Made by a program: the position numbers and the translations under genes. DNA of 11,611 bases from Bacteroidetes bacterium UBA2664 (lineage in GTDB: Bacteria > Bacteroidota > Rhodothermia > Balneolales > Balneolaceae), in NCBI GenBank assembly GCA_002359315.1, contig DEMS01000010.1, positions 1 through 11,611 of the forward strand, given 5' to 3'. A model generated the notes under the pieces. The model was given only the letters and a program-made list of their open reading frames with translations, searched no databases and had not been told where the DNA came from. Positions 1-5,944 of the stretch are shown here, in pieces (position 1 is the stretch's first letter; every line of letters begins with the position of its first letter).

Positions 1-22
1 AGTCATAGTATTCAATGTGACG
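1..22. repeat. Left copy of 22-bp inverted repeat shared with right end of window
   Basis: These 22 bases are the exact reverse complement of 11465-11486. Beyond base 22 the similarity falls to a loose G-rich match. The right copy begins four bases after the stop codon of a partial transposase-like frame, so this is probably the 3' end of a second copy of that element lying left of the window. The repeat may extend leftwards out of view. Confidence 0.75.
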
Positions 23-38
23 GGAAGGGGGTTTATAC

Positions 39-73
39 AAAAAATGGCCCGATTCATTGAATCAGGCCTTTTT
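39..73. terminator. Bidirectional intrinsic terminator at the 3' end of the TonB-family gene
   Basis: An imperfect hairpin at 46-68 pairs GGCC-C-GATTC with GAATC-A-GGCC around an ATT loop. It has A-rich sequence on the left and a run of T on the right, so it can stop transcription on both strands. On the minus strand it lies about 35 bases after the TonB-family stop codon. Confidence 0.7.
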
Positions 74-105
74 CAAAAATACCTTCTTAAAACGGAATGT
101 ACTGC

Positions 106-759
106 TTAGTTCTGCAATCTGAAGTAGATCGGCAAACTGTACTGAACCCGTACGGGACGGCCTCGTTGCATACCGGGGGTGAATTTCGCTTCACTTACTA
201 CACGAAGAGCTTCTTCATCCGCTCCGCCGCCAATCCCTCTCATCACAACGGGATTTTCAACTTCGCCTCTTTCGTTTACAATGAACTGAATAAACACACG
301 CCCTTCAATACCGGCACGCCGTGCCATTTCCGGATAGCGAATTTTTCTCTGAAGTTCGCCCAAGCCACCAATCAGTTCCGGCATCTCTTCCACAACAACG
401 AAGAAATCTTCTTCTTCCTCTTCAGCCGGAGGTGGGGGTGGAGGCATGCTCAGATTACCACCCAGATCCAAATCACCGCCTAAATCGATATCAACATCTT
501 CGATAATTTCGTCGTTAGGCACCTCAACAGGTACTGGCGGACGAGGGGGTGGCGGAGGGGTTTCAATCTGACGGGTTTGAATAATTTCTTCCATCTCTAC
601 AATTTCCTGTTCGTCCAGAACGACTTCTTCCGGAGCAATACTTGTAAGATCAATTTTCACCGCTGCAATACAGAGTAATAGCGTAATAATCAATCCCAGC
701 TGTAGAAAAACTGTATGATAATTTCTTAAATCGGCATCAGGTTTTTTTCTTTCAATCAT
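106..759 (-). CDS. TonB family protein (energy transducer, C-terminal TonB domain)
   Basis: A 217-aa protein with the classic TonB layout. A short basic N-terminus (MIERKKPD) precedes one membrane helix at about residues 15-35. A periplasmic linker follows, very rich in Pro and acidic residues, with runs of five to seven prolines near 68-73 and 106-111 and a run of five Glu near 113-117. The TonB C-terminal domain spans about 131-217. It shows the YPEMARRAGIEGRVFIQFIV segment, the DEEALRVV helix, the FTPGMQRGRPV turn and the final PIYF strand. Family members pass proton-motive-force energy from ExbB/ExbD to outer-membrane receptors, but no exbB, exbD or receptor gene is visible, so the receptor served is unknown. 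Some relatives act as structural or signalling TonB-like proteins. It probably has its own promoter. Confidence 0.93.
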   Translation of the reverse strand: MIERKKPDADLRNYHTVFLQLGLIITLLLCIAAVKIDLTSIAPEEVVLDEQEIVEMEEIIQTRQIETPPPPPRPPVPVEVPNDEIIEDVDIDLGGDLDLGGNLSMPPPPPPAEEEEEDFFVVVEEMPELIGGLGELQRKIRYPEMARRAGIEGRVFIQFIVNERGEVENPVVMRGIGGGADEEALRVVSEAKFTPGMQRGRPVRVQYSLPIYFRLQN

Positions 760-795
760 AGAATAAAATGGTTACTGATTTTCATTGGTGGTGTA

Positions 796-824
796 GTATA
801 AATCATTTTATCGTAACTTTCCAA
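796..824 (-). promoter_or_regulatory. Candidate sigma70-like promoter for the TonB-family gene
   Basis: On the minus strand, TTGGAA (824-819) is separated by 17 bases from TTATAC (801-796). This would start transcription about 30 bases before the TonB-family ATG. It lies in the gap between the VanZ-like stop and the TonB-family start. This is a pattern match only; Bacteroidota housekeeping promoters often look different. Confidence 0.35.
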
Positions 825-846
825 CGTTCTTATTAAATCAATAGTA

Positions 847-1269
847 TTATTTTTTTTGTGAAACCCGTTCTCCACGGATTAAATACCTTTTTTTGATCAA
901 CAGCAGCAGTATTGTTGCGAACAGTGTACCGATTATATCAGCAATTAAATCGCCAAAACTGGGGGTTCTGTCGATGGGAAGGGCACCCTGCATAATTTCA
1001 ATGAATACCCCGAACAGTGAACCGACAATAAAAATCAATGGCAAACTGGCTGCCATATTTTTCAGGGATATGATGAGCAGCCCAAATAGAAATGTCCAGG
1101 AGAAGAAGAGCCCGAAATGACCCAGCTTATCATATTGATAGAGTGAAGAGCTGCCTATTTTATCGGAGGGAAAGAGTGTTAAAAAGATGATGACCATTGT
1201 GGATGTGACCAGCAGCAATGCAATCAGCATCCGGTTTTTCAGGAAGAATTGTAAAAGGGCTTTAATCAT
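847..1269 (-). CDS. VanZ-like family integral membrane protein
   Basis: A 140-aa protein with four predicted membrane segments at about residues 13-33, 52-68, 75-92 and 107-126. It carries the conserved polar residues of VanZ-like proteins: the DKLGHFGLF segment (D47, K48, H51), E91 and Q94 of the EIMQ motif, R101, and the D107/D111 pair in the FGDLIADIIGT segment. VanZ itself confers low-level teicoplanin resistance. Most chromosomal members are of unknown function, so resistance should not be inferred. Its ATG overlaps the stop codon of the upstream nnr gene by four bases (ATGA), which implies translational coupling. The C-terminal tail is basic and probably cytoplasmic. Confidence 0.88.
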   Translation of the reverse strand: MIKALLQFFLKNRMLIALLLVTSTMVIIFLTLFPSDKIGSSSLYQYDKLGHFGLFFSWTFLFGLLIISLKNMAASLPLIFIVGSLFGVFIEIMQGALPIDRTPSFGDLIADIIGTLFATILLLLIKKRYLIRGERVSQKK

Positions 1270-2699
1270 AAGAGATCTTCGGGGCTAAAGGGCTGTTTCG
1301 TCGCTAAATTTTTAAATGTGTGATAGCCGTGCAAAAGGGCGCTGATCACGGCAGTCTCAAGATCATTGGAAATGGATAACCTGGTCGCGATAGATCCGGC
1401 CAGTACATCCCCAAATCCGGCCCGATTAAACATATCTGTTTTGTATCCGGTGATATAGGGCGGACTCCCCGGGCGGGATACAAAAAGCGGGTCTCCTTTT
1501 AACAAAAGTGTTGAACCCACTTTGTCCGTAAAGGTTTTGGCCCAATTGAGACGCTCGGAATCTTTCGAAAAGTCTCCTCCCAGATAGGATTTTGCTTCTC
1601 CGATATGTGGCGTGAGAATCCATCGTTCACGGTTGGCCTTTTTAAGGGTACTGAAATCATCAAAAAAGGAGAGTCCGTCGGCATCGATTACGGAATAGCC
1701 CTCATGTTCGTTGAGCAGGCGCCGCACTAACTTTCCGGTTTCTTCATGTTTGCCAATACCGGGGCCAATCAGCAGGGTGCCCGGCTTTTCTTTCATATTT
1801 TTTAGAATTTTATCCGCATGGGATTCCTTGAAATAATGGTCTGCATCAACGCCTAATGGGATTTTGATGATGGTTGCCAAATTCAGGTCATACACCGGCA
1901 GCAGGGATTGCGGGGAGTAGAGAAAAACCGCACCCGCCCCCTGTTTCCATGCACTTCTTTGAATCAATGGAGGGGTGTGAGGGAACTGCCCATTAATCAA
2001 GCGAGCGGTTTCCTCTTCGAATAAATGGTTTGGAAAGGGCAGAGGGACCTGCTCCACGCGTCCGGTATATTGATCGGCTTGATTGAGGTAAAACCCTATC
2101 TTATTGGTGCCAAATGTGAATGTTGTGGTTGCACGGATTGCCGTTCCATGAGTTTTTCCGCTGTCGGGGTTGAGGCCGGTCGGCAGATCCATGGAGTAAA
2201 CCGGTATTTTGCTGCTGTTTGCTTTGGTGACCCATTCGGAAACCGGGGGTTTCAGATCGCCTTTCAAACCGGTACCGAAGAGCCCATCAACAATATAGTC
2301 GATCTCTTTGGGCACGGTTTTTTCATCCGAATTAAGCAGTATGATATCAGCCCCACCCTCTTTGCACTTCATCAATAACTGAAGATTTTTTCGGGTGTCA
2401 TCAGACAGTGAATCATCCCCAAAAAGAAGGTTCAGGTAAATCTTGTGACAGGAGTGATTGGTTAGGTATCGCGCAACGGCCAGGGCATCACCGGCATTAT
2501 TTCCCTTTCCGCAAAGATAGAGTCCGGCACTTTCTTTGCCATGGATTTCTGAGATTTTATAGGCAGCCCCTGAAGCCGCCAGTTCCATCAGGGTAAATCC
2601 ATCAATCCCAAACTCCTTGATTGTACGATTGTCGAGCCGGCGTGTCTGATCGGCCGTGTAGAGCTTTTCGAATTGTGAATTTTGAATATGTTTATTCAT
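1266..2699 (-). CDS. nnr: Bifunctional NAD(P)H-hydrate repair enzyme (epimerase plus ADP/ATP-dependent dehydratase), with a shortened dehydratase domain
   Basis: A 477-aa fusion of YjeF_N epimerase and carbohydrate-kinase-like dehydratase, which together convert damaged NAD(P)HX back to NAD(P)H. The epimerase half (about 15-225) keeps GKGNNAGD (64-71), VDGLFGTGLKG (D138), DLPTGL (D171) and FGTNKIG (K200). The dehydratase half keeps GPGIG (312-316), DADGL (339-343), LTPHIGE (H365), LLLKGD (K401) and GFGDVLAG with catalytic-type D431. It lacks the usual HKGxxGxVLIIGGSxGxxGAA segment, running from PPLIQRSAW straight into QGAGAVFLYSP. The usual GMATAGTGDVL loop reads DMFNRAGFGDVL. It is somewhat shorter than the E. 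coli enzyme, so dehydratase activity is uncertain. The gene is coupled to the downstream VanZ-like gene by an ATGA overlap. Confidence 0.9.
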   Translation of the reverse strand: MNKHIQNSQFEKLYTADQTRRLDNRTIKEFGIDGFTLMELAASGAAYKISEIHGKESAGLYLCGKGNNAGDALAVARYLTNHSCHKIYLNLLFGDDSLSDDTRKNLQLLMKCKEGGADIILLNSDEKTVPKEIDYIVDGLFGTGLKGDLKPPVSEWVTKANSSKIPVYSMDLPTGLNPDSGKTHGTAIRATTTFTFGTNKIGFYLNQADQYTGRVEQVPLPFPNHLFEEETARLINGQFPHTPPLIQRSAWKQGAGAVFLYSPQSLLPVYDLNLATIIKIPLGVDADHYFKESHADKILKNMKEKPGTLLIGPGIGKHEETGKLVRRLLNEHEGYSVIDADGLSFFDDFSTLKKANRERWILTPHIGEAKSYLGGDFSKDSERLNWAKTFTDKVGSTLLLKGDPLFVSRPGSPPYITGYKTDMFNRAGFGDVLAGSIATRLSISNDLETAVISALLHGYHTFKNLATKQPFSPEDLL

Positions 2700-2820
2700 C
2701 TGATGTTAACGGTTTGAAAGATAATATTGAAAATGTTTGTCCATCTGTTGATAACGTATTAAAAAGTTATACAGATGCATCACAATATTCCATTATTTGC
2801 TTCATGAAATCAGGGCCACC

Positions 2821-2854
2821 GTTCTGCCGGTTTTCCCGTTCTGCCGGTTTTCCC
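2821..2854. repeat. Perfect 17-bp tandem duplication between proS and nnr
   Basis: The unit GTTCTGCCGGTTTTCCC occurs twice head to tail (2821-2837 and 2838-2854). It lies in the 244-bp gap between the proS stop and the nnr start. I see no clear hairpin terminator after proS in this gap. Confidence 0.85.
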
Positions 2855-2943
2855 GATCCGCAGGATAAACAATTTTATCGAAAAACAGTTTTGTCCGGAT
2901 AACGAAAAAACTTTATGTGTCGCAATCAATAAATTCGAAATGA

Positions 2944-4410
2944 TCAATAGGATCTGGCAAAAAGGACTCTTTGTGCAGATTTATTCCCCGAGACCATGCA
3001 TTTGCCGGGTGTTTTATCCCCTTCTAAAGGGATGCATCGAATCGTCGCCTTCGTTTCCTCTTTTATTTTTGCCTCAGTTTCGGCTGTTCCGTCCCAATGG
3101 GCATAGATAAAACCGCCATCTTCGATAATCTTTTTGAACTCATCATAACTGTCGGCCTGTTTTGTCTGCTTATCCCTGCGATCTTTGGCAGCGGCAAACA
3201 GATCATCCTGAATAGTGATGAGCAGTTCTTCTATATGGCTTGCGGCTCCTTCCATCGGGATGATGTTTTTTTCGAGTGTATCCCGCCGGGCCAGTTCCAG
3301 GTTTCCATTTTCAACATCTCTTGGGCCTACTGCCAGACGAATCGGCACACCCTGAGCTTCGTGTTCGGCAAATTTCCAGCCGGGTTTGAAATTGTCCCGG
3401 TCGTCCAGTTTAACGGATACATTTTTCTTTTTCAGCTCTGCTATCAGGGGTGCGATGTATAGTTTAACATCGGCTCGTTCCTCATCTGATCGGTAAATGG
3501 GTACTACCACTACCTGAGTGGGGGCCAGTTTGGGAGGCAGTACCAGTCCGTGATCGTCGGAATGGGTCATGATGAGTCCGCCAATGAGACGGGTCGATAC
3601 TCCCCAGCTGCTGGCCCATACATATTTGTGTTCTCCGTCGGCATCCTGAAATTTTACATCGAATGCTTTGGCGAAATTTTGTCCCAGGAAGTGAGAGGTC
3701 CCGGCCTGAAGGGCTTTTCCATCCTGCATCAGCGACTCGATGCAGTAGGTATCCACAGCCCCTGCAAAGCGTTCGGATGGGGTTTTGACACCGGTTACGA
3801 CCGGCATCGCCATAAATTCTTCGGCAAAGGTTCTGTATACTTCGAGCATTTGAAGGGTCTCGGCGACTGCCTCTTCTTCGGAGGCGTGTGCGGTGTGGCC
3901 CTCTTGCCATAAAAACTCCATAGTTCGGAGGAATAGGCGGGTTCGCATCTCCCATCGGACCACGTTTGCCCACTGGTTAATCAGGATGGGCAGGTCGCGG
4001 TAGGATTGAATCCAGTTTCTGTAGGCGTCCCAGATGATGGTTTCGGATGTGGGCCGGACGATAAGTTCTTCATCGAGGCGCGATTCCGGATCGACTTCGA
4101 CGCCGCCATCCACGCTTTTGAGCCGGCTATGGGTGACCACGGCGCACTCTTTGGCAAACCCTTCCACATGCTGGGCTTCTTTGGATAAAAATGATTTTGG
4201 GATAAAAAGAGGAAAGTAGGCGTTTTCATGGCCGGTTTCCTTGAACATGTTGTCGAGGGCGCTTTTCATGTTTTCCCAGATGGCGAATCCGTTGGGCCGG
4301 ATCACCATGCATCCGCGAACGGGGGAGTGGTCGGCGAGTTTGGCCTCCTTCACGATGTCCAGATACCATTGAGAGTAGTCGTCTGCTCTGTTTGTAATTC
4401 GTTTTGCCAT
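2944..4410 (-). CDS. proS: Prolyl-tRNA synthetase, archaeal/eukaryotic-like short form
   Basis: A 488-aa class II aminoacyl-tRNA synthetase that charges tRNA-Pro. It shows motif 1 (WENMKSALDNMF, about 45-56), the VRPTSE proline-binding region (118-123), motif 2 (RWEMRTRLFLRTMEFLWQEG, 152-171, followed by HTAH) and motif 3 (GLIMTHSDDHGLVLPPKLAP, 278-297). The anticodon-binding domain follows (about 298-400). It has no inserted YbaK-type editing domain between motifs 2 and 3, unlike the roughly 570-aa E. coli type. The C-terminal extension ends in the usual aromatic tyrosine (FARSY). Only two cysteines (C459, C471) remain where archaeal members bind zinc with four, so the zinc site is probably lost. 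The start is supported by the typical MAKxITxRxxDYSxWYLDIV opening. Confidence 0.97.
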   Translation of the reverse strand: MAKRITNRADDYSQWYLDIVKEAKLADHSPVRGCMVIRPNGFAIWENMKSALDNMFKETGHENAYFPLFIPKSFLSKEAQHVEGFAKECAVVTHSRLKSVDGGVEVDPESRLDEELIVRPTSETIIWDAYRNWIQSYRDLPILINQWANVVRWEMRTRLFLRTMEFLWQEGHTAHASEEEAVAETLQMLEVYRTFAEEFMAMPVVTGVKTPSERFAGAVDTYCIESLMQDGKALQAGTSHFLGQNFAKAFDVKFQDADGEHKYVWASSWGVSTRLIGGLIMTHSDDHGLVLPPKLAPTQVVVVPIYRSDEERADVKLYIAPLIAELKKKNVSVKLDDRDNFKPGWKFAEHEAQGVPIRLAVGPRDVENGNLELARRDTLEKNIIPMEGAASHIEELLITIQDDLFAAAKDRRDKQTKQADSYDEFKKIIEDGGFIYAHWDGTAETEAKIKEETKATIRCIPLEGDKTPGKCMVSGNKSAQRVLFARSY

Positions 4411-4500
4411 CAGTAGAATTTGAAAATAGTTAGTTGATCGTCGTTTTTGATTTTAATAGGGTAAAATAGCCTAAGATATGATTAAGTTAAAGGGGGAAAC

Positions 4501-4540
4501 GTGTTAAAGTGTTAACGTTTTGAAAGTGTTAAGGTGTTGA
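4501..4540. repeat. Four degenerate GTGTTRA direct repeats upstream of proS
   Basis: GTGTTAA occurs at 4501-4507, 4509-4515 and 4526-4532, and GTGTTGA at 4534-4540. The start-to-start spacing is 8, 17 and 8 bases. They lie about 90-130 bases upstream of the proS ATG. They could be a protein-binding array or a decayed tandem repeat. Confidence 0.5.
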
Positions 4541-4601
4541 AGTGATTCGATGCGAAGAGGGTGGATTGGATTGTAGTATTAGACATAGCCCCCACAACTG
4601 C

Positions 4602-4729
4602 GTCATCCTGATGAATATCAGGATCTCGCTTACGCGTACAAAAAATGAGCCCGGTTTATGAGTTCGATAAGATCTATAAGTTTTGCATAACACAGTCGCC
4701 CTGAGATCCTGAAATAAATTCAGGATGAC
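4602..4729. repeat. Dispersed inverted-repeat element of the VILNLFQDL type
   Basis: The outer arms are inverted copies: GTCATCCTG begins at 4602 and its complement CAGGATGAC ends at 4729. Each arm also contains its own small palindrome (ATCCTGA...TCAGGAT), and both arms run into a GATCTC/GAGATC core. Reading through the right arm on the minus strand gives the peptide VILNLFQDL, which I recognise as a common spurious translation of intergenic repeats in bacterial genomes. There is no transposase, so it is a MITE-like or REP-like element. Confidence 0.65.
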
Positions 4730-4815
4730 AATTTCCGGGGTTGGGTTTATTTTTCTTCTTTTAGGTTTCATCTTTTTGGTGAAAAAGTGATATATTTGAA
4801 GTCTTTCCAAGAATT

Positions 4816-4889
4816 GGCGTGGTAGCTCAGGTGGTTAGAGCGTCGGATTCATAACCCGGAGGTCGGCGGTTCAAGTCCGCCCCACGCTA
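4816..4889 (+). tRNA. tRNA-Met, anticodon CAT
   Basis: The cloverleaf folds completely. The acceptor arm is GGCGTGG/CCACGCT with a G1-U72 wobble, the D-stem GCTC/GAGC, the anticodon at 4850-4852 in the loop TTCATAA, the T-stem GGCGG/CCGCC around TTCAAGT, and the discriminator base A. The CCA end is not encoded. The anticodon stem has an A31-C39 mismatch but keeps CCC at 39-41 facing GG, which recalls initiator tRNAs, while the D-arm is elongator-like. From sequence alone I cannot say whether it is elongator, initiator or the lysidine-modified Ile form; elongator Met is the default. Confidence 0.93.
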
Positions 4890-4890
4890 C

Positions 4891-4932
4891 AAAGGGCGTA
4901 ACGTTATTGAAATAGCGTTACGCCCTTTTTTG
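4891..4932 (+). terminator. Strong intrinsic terminator after tRNA-Met
   Basis: A long hairpin pairs AAAGGGCGTAACG with CGTTACGCCCTTT and extends through a G-U pair towards a small loop at about 4908. It ends in a run of six T. It starts two bases after the tRNA discriminator base. Confidence 0.93.
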
Positions 4933-4951
4933 TAGAAGGGATTTGAGCGAA

Positions 4952-4986
4952 TATAATAATTGATTGAATTCTCCTGCCAATATACT
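4952..4986 (+). promoter_or_regulatory. Candidate promoter elements upstream of the AbrB-type antitoxin gene
   Basis: A perfect TATAAT lies at 4952-4957. A second -10-like TATACT lies at 4981-4986, with TTGATT (4960-4965) 15 bases upstream. Either could drive the antitoxin gene starting at 5049. This is a pattern match only. Confidence 0.3.
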
Positions 4987-5006
4987 AATCACCAAATTTT
5001 TTCGTA

Positions 5007-5030
5007 TTATTAACGTAATAACTTAGTAAG
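5007..5030 (+). promoter_or_regulatory. Paired palindromes, candidate operator of the AbrB-type antitoxin
   Basis: TTATTA-ACG-TAATAA (5007-5021) is directly followed by CTTA-G-TAAG (5022-5030). The pair lies between the candidate promoter and the antitoxin ATG at 5049. AbrB/MazE-type antitoxins usually repress their own promoters by binding AT-rich palindromes, so this is a likely autoregulatory site by position. Confidence 0.45.
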
Positions 5031-5048
5031 AACAAATCATCCCTTACA

Positions 5049-5255
5049 ATGATTAAGAAACTTCAAAAAATCGGAAATAGTCGTGGCATACTCCTCGAAA
5101 AACCTCTATTAAAACTCTTGAAGGTTGAAGGGGATGATAGTGTCGAAATTGTCCCCCATGAAGATGGGTTATTGATTAAGAAGGTCGATGTCGTGTCGGC
5201 ATATAGAGAAATAAGTAAGAAACATCGTAAATCACTGGATAAACTTGCCAAATAA
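5049..5255 (+). CDS. AbrB/MazE/SpoVT-type antitoxin
   Basis: A 68-aa protein. Residues 1-47 form a swapped-hairpin AbrB DNA-binding domain (MIKKLQKIGNSRGILLEKPL, then VEIVPHEDGLLIKKV). The helical, basic tail (AYREISKKHRKSLDKLAK) is of the kind that binds the partner toxin. The tail type and overall length resemble AbrB antitoxins paired with Doc (death-on-curing, Fic-fold) toxins rather than MazF. The stop codon shares one base with an ATG (TAATG) that opens what looks like a Doc N-terminus, truncated after about a dozen codons. If so, this antitoxin has lost its toxin and may be an orphan repressor or anti-addiction relic. There is no strong Shine-Dalgarno sequence. Confidence 0.85.
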   Translation: MIKKLQKIGNSRGILLEKPLLKLLKVEGDDSVEIVPHEDGLLIKKVDVVSAYREISKKHRKSLDKLAK

Positions 5256-5365
5256 TGACCGAGCCTTCCTTCCTATCACTAGATGTTAAGCTTACAATTA
5301 TCTTTTTATCTAATCGTTGTTTTTCTGTTATAGGGTTACGATACTATAGTAAGAGTTTAATTTAA
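5255..5365 (+). pseudogene. Truncated Doc/Fic toxin remnant (N-terminus only)
   Basis: A 36-codon frame starts at an ATG overlapping the antitoxin stop by one base (TAATG), as expected for a coupled toxin gene. Its first residues, MTEPSFLSLDV, match the typical opening of Doc toxins (M-x-x-P-x-F-L-[ST]-L-[DE]-x-V). After that the sequence becomes AT-rich and unrelated to Doc. The Fic catalytic motif (HxFx[DN]xNKR) is absent from the rest of the locus. The intact RelB-type gene begins 12 bases after its stop. Deletion of the toxin body, or replacement by the incoming RelBE-like cassette, is the simplest reading. The match is short, so chance similarity is possible. Confidence 0.5.
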
Positions 5366-5377
5366 TACCACTGAGTA

Positions 5378-5566
5378 ATGGAGAAAACAGTTTTAAAAAA
5401 GGAAGTTGATAATATGCTCAATGATCTTCCCGATGATGCAAATTGGGATGATTTGATGTATAAAATTTATGTACGGCAATCCATTGAACATGGCCTTAAA
5501 GATTCAGATGCCGGTCGGATCGTGTCACATGAGGACATAAAGAAGAAATACCAGCTGGCTGAATGA
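5378..5566 (+). CDS. RelB/ParD-like antitoxin
   Basis: A 62-aa acidic protein. The segment LPDDANWDDLMYKIYVRQSIEHGLKDSDAGRIVSHEDIKKK has the layout of short antitoxins that precede RelE/ParE toxins: an N-terminal LPDDxxWDDLMYxIYVRQxIExGL helix pair, then a glycine-containing turn and the VSHEDIKKK toxin-wrapping helix. It has no separate ribbon-helix-helix domain that I can recognise. Its TGA overlaps the ATG of the toxin gene by four bases (ATGA), ensuring coupled synthesis. The usual role of such proteins is to bind and neutralise the toxin and repress the operon. Confidence 0.85.
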   Translation: MEKTVLKKEVDNMLNDLPDDANWDDLMYKIYVRQSIEHGLKDSDAGRIVSHEDIKKKYQLAE

Positions 5567-5853
5567 AAGTTTTTTGGACAGAACAAGCAGAAAAACAGCT
5601 TGACCAAATCTTTGAATATATTGCTATCGACTCTTCTCTCTATGCACATCGTACGGTTGTACAGATAATTGAGGAAGCAGAAAGTATCCTACACCATCCT
5701 CAAAAAGGTCGCAAAGTTCCAGAATATGAGCGGGGTGATATAAGAGAAGTATTTCATCATCCGTACCGTATCATCTATTTATTGAAAGATAAAACAATTG
5801 AAATACTAAGTGTAATCCATGGGGCTCGTCTTTTACCAGATAAACCCAAGTAG
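5563..5853 (+). CDS. RelE/ParE-superfamily toxin
   Basis: A 96-aa protein with the RelE/ParE fold signature. The N-terminal strand (MKVFWTEQA) leads into two helices (AEKQLDQIFEYIAI and AHRTVVQIIEEAESI). The P-x-x-G-R-x-V-P-E turn (46-54), the IREVFHHPYRIIY strands (60-72) and the terminal strand TIEILSVIHGARLLP follow. R61 and R69 lie where this family has conserved basic residues. Members either cleave mRNA on the ribosome (RelE) or poison gyrase (ParE). The short helix-rich N-terminus and HGARLLP ending favour the ParE-like branch, but the target cannot be assigned. It overlaps the antitoxin gene by four bases and looks intact. Confidence 0.88.
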   Translation: MKVFWTEQAEKQLDQIFEYIAIDSSLYAHRTVVQIIEEAESILHHPQKGRKVPEYERGDIREVFHHPYRIIYLLKDKTIEILSVIHGARLLPDKPK

Positions 5854-5880
5854 TAGGAGGTGTTACAAGATTCTCGGAAC

Positions 5881-5940
5881 AATCTATTTTTGATTTAGTA
5901 GAAACTCACTGTCATGCAATAGTGAACACTAAAATAGATT
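5881..5940. repeat. 10-bp inverted repeat ending just before the metalloprotease start
   Basis: AATCTATTTT (5881-5890) and AAAATAGATT (5931-5940) are perfect complements around a 40-base interior that holds a smaller CACT/AGTG pairing. The right arm ends four bases before the ATG at 5945. An RNA hairpin here would cover the initiation region. It could also serve as a weak terminator for the toxin operon, or mark the footprint of a lost insertion. Confidence 0.55.
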
Positions 5941-5944
5941 TGTT

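Larger units (their letters stand above)
4411..4815. other. Non-coding stretch between proS and tRNA-Met
   Basis: These 405 bases should hold the divergent promoters of proS (minus) and tRNA-Met (plus), plus two repeat structures listed separately. The longest frame in it (93 codons, minus, 4529-4810) is a readthrough of the dispersed repeat and I do not call it a gene. TATATTTG at 4791-4798 fits the Bacteroidota -7 consensus TAnnTTTG and would start the tRNA precursor just before the mature 5' end, but I see no convincing -33 box. Confidence 0.55.

Noticed and set aside
97..483. 128-codon plus-strand frame antisense to the TonB-family gene
   Set aside because: It is the complement of a strongly conserved TonB domain and linker, with no domain features of its own.
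3482..3973. 163-codon minus-strand frame inside proS
   Set aside because: It is an out-of-frame reading of proS motif 2-3 sequence; the in-frame protein is unmistakable ProRS.
4529..4810. 93-codon minus-strand frame upstream of proS
   Set aside because: It reads through the dispersed inverted-repeat element (VILNLFQDL signature) and tRNA promoter; no plausible protein domain.
4816..4889. Genomic island integrated at the tRNA-Met 3' end
   Set aside because: I found no second copy of the tRNA 3' end (CCGCCCCACGCTAC) in the window and no integrase gene; the tRNA terminator is intact.
5256..5377. Frameshifted but complete Doc toxin
   Set aside because: Only about 120 bases separate the antitoxin from the next gene, far too short for a Doc protein, and no Fic motif appears in any frame I read.
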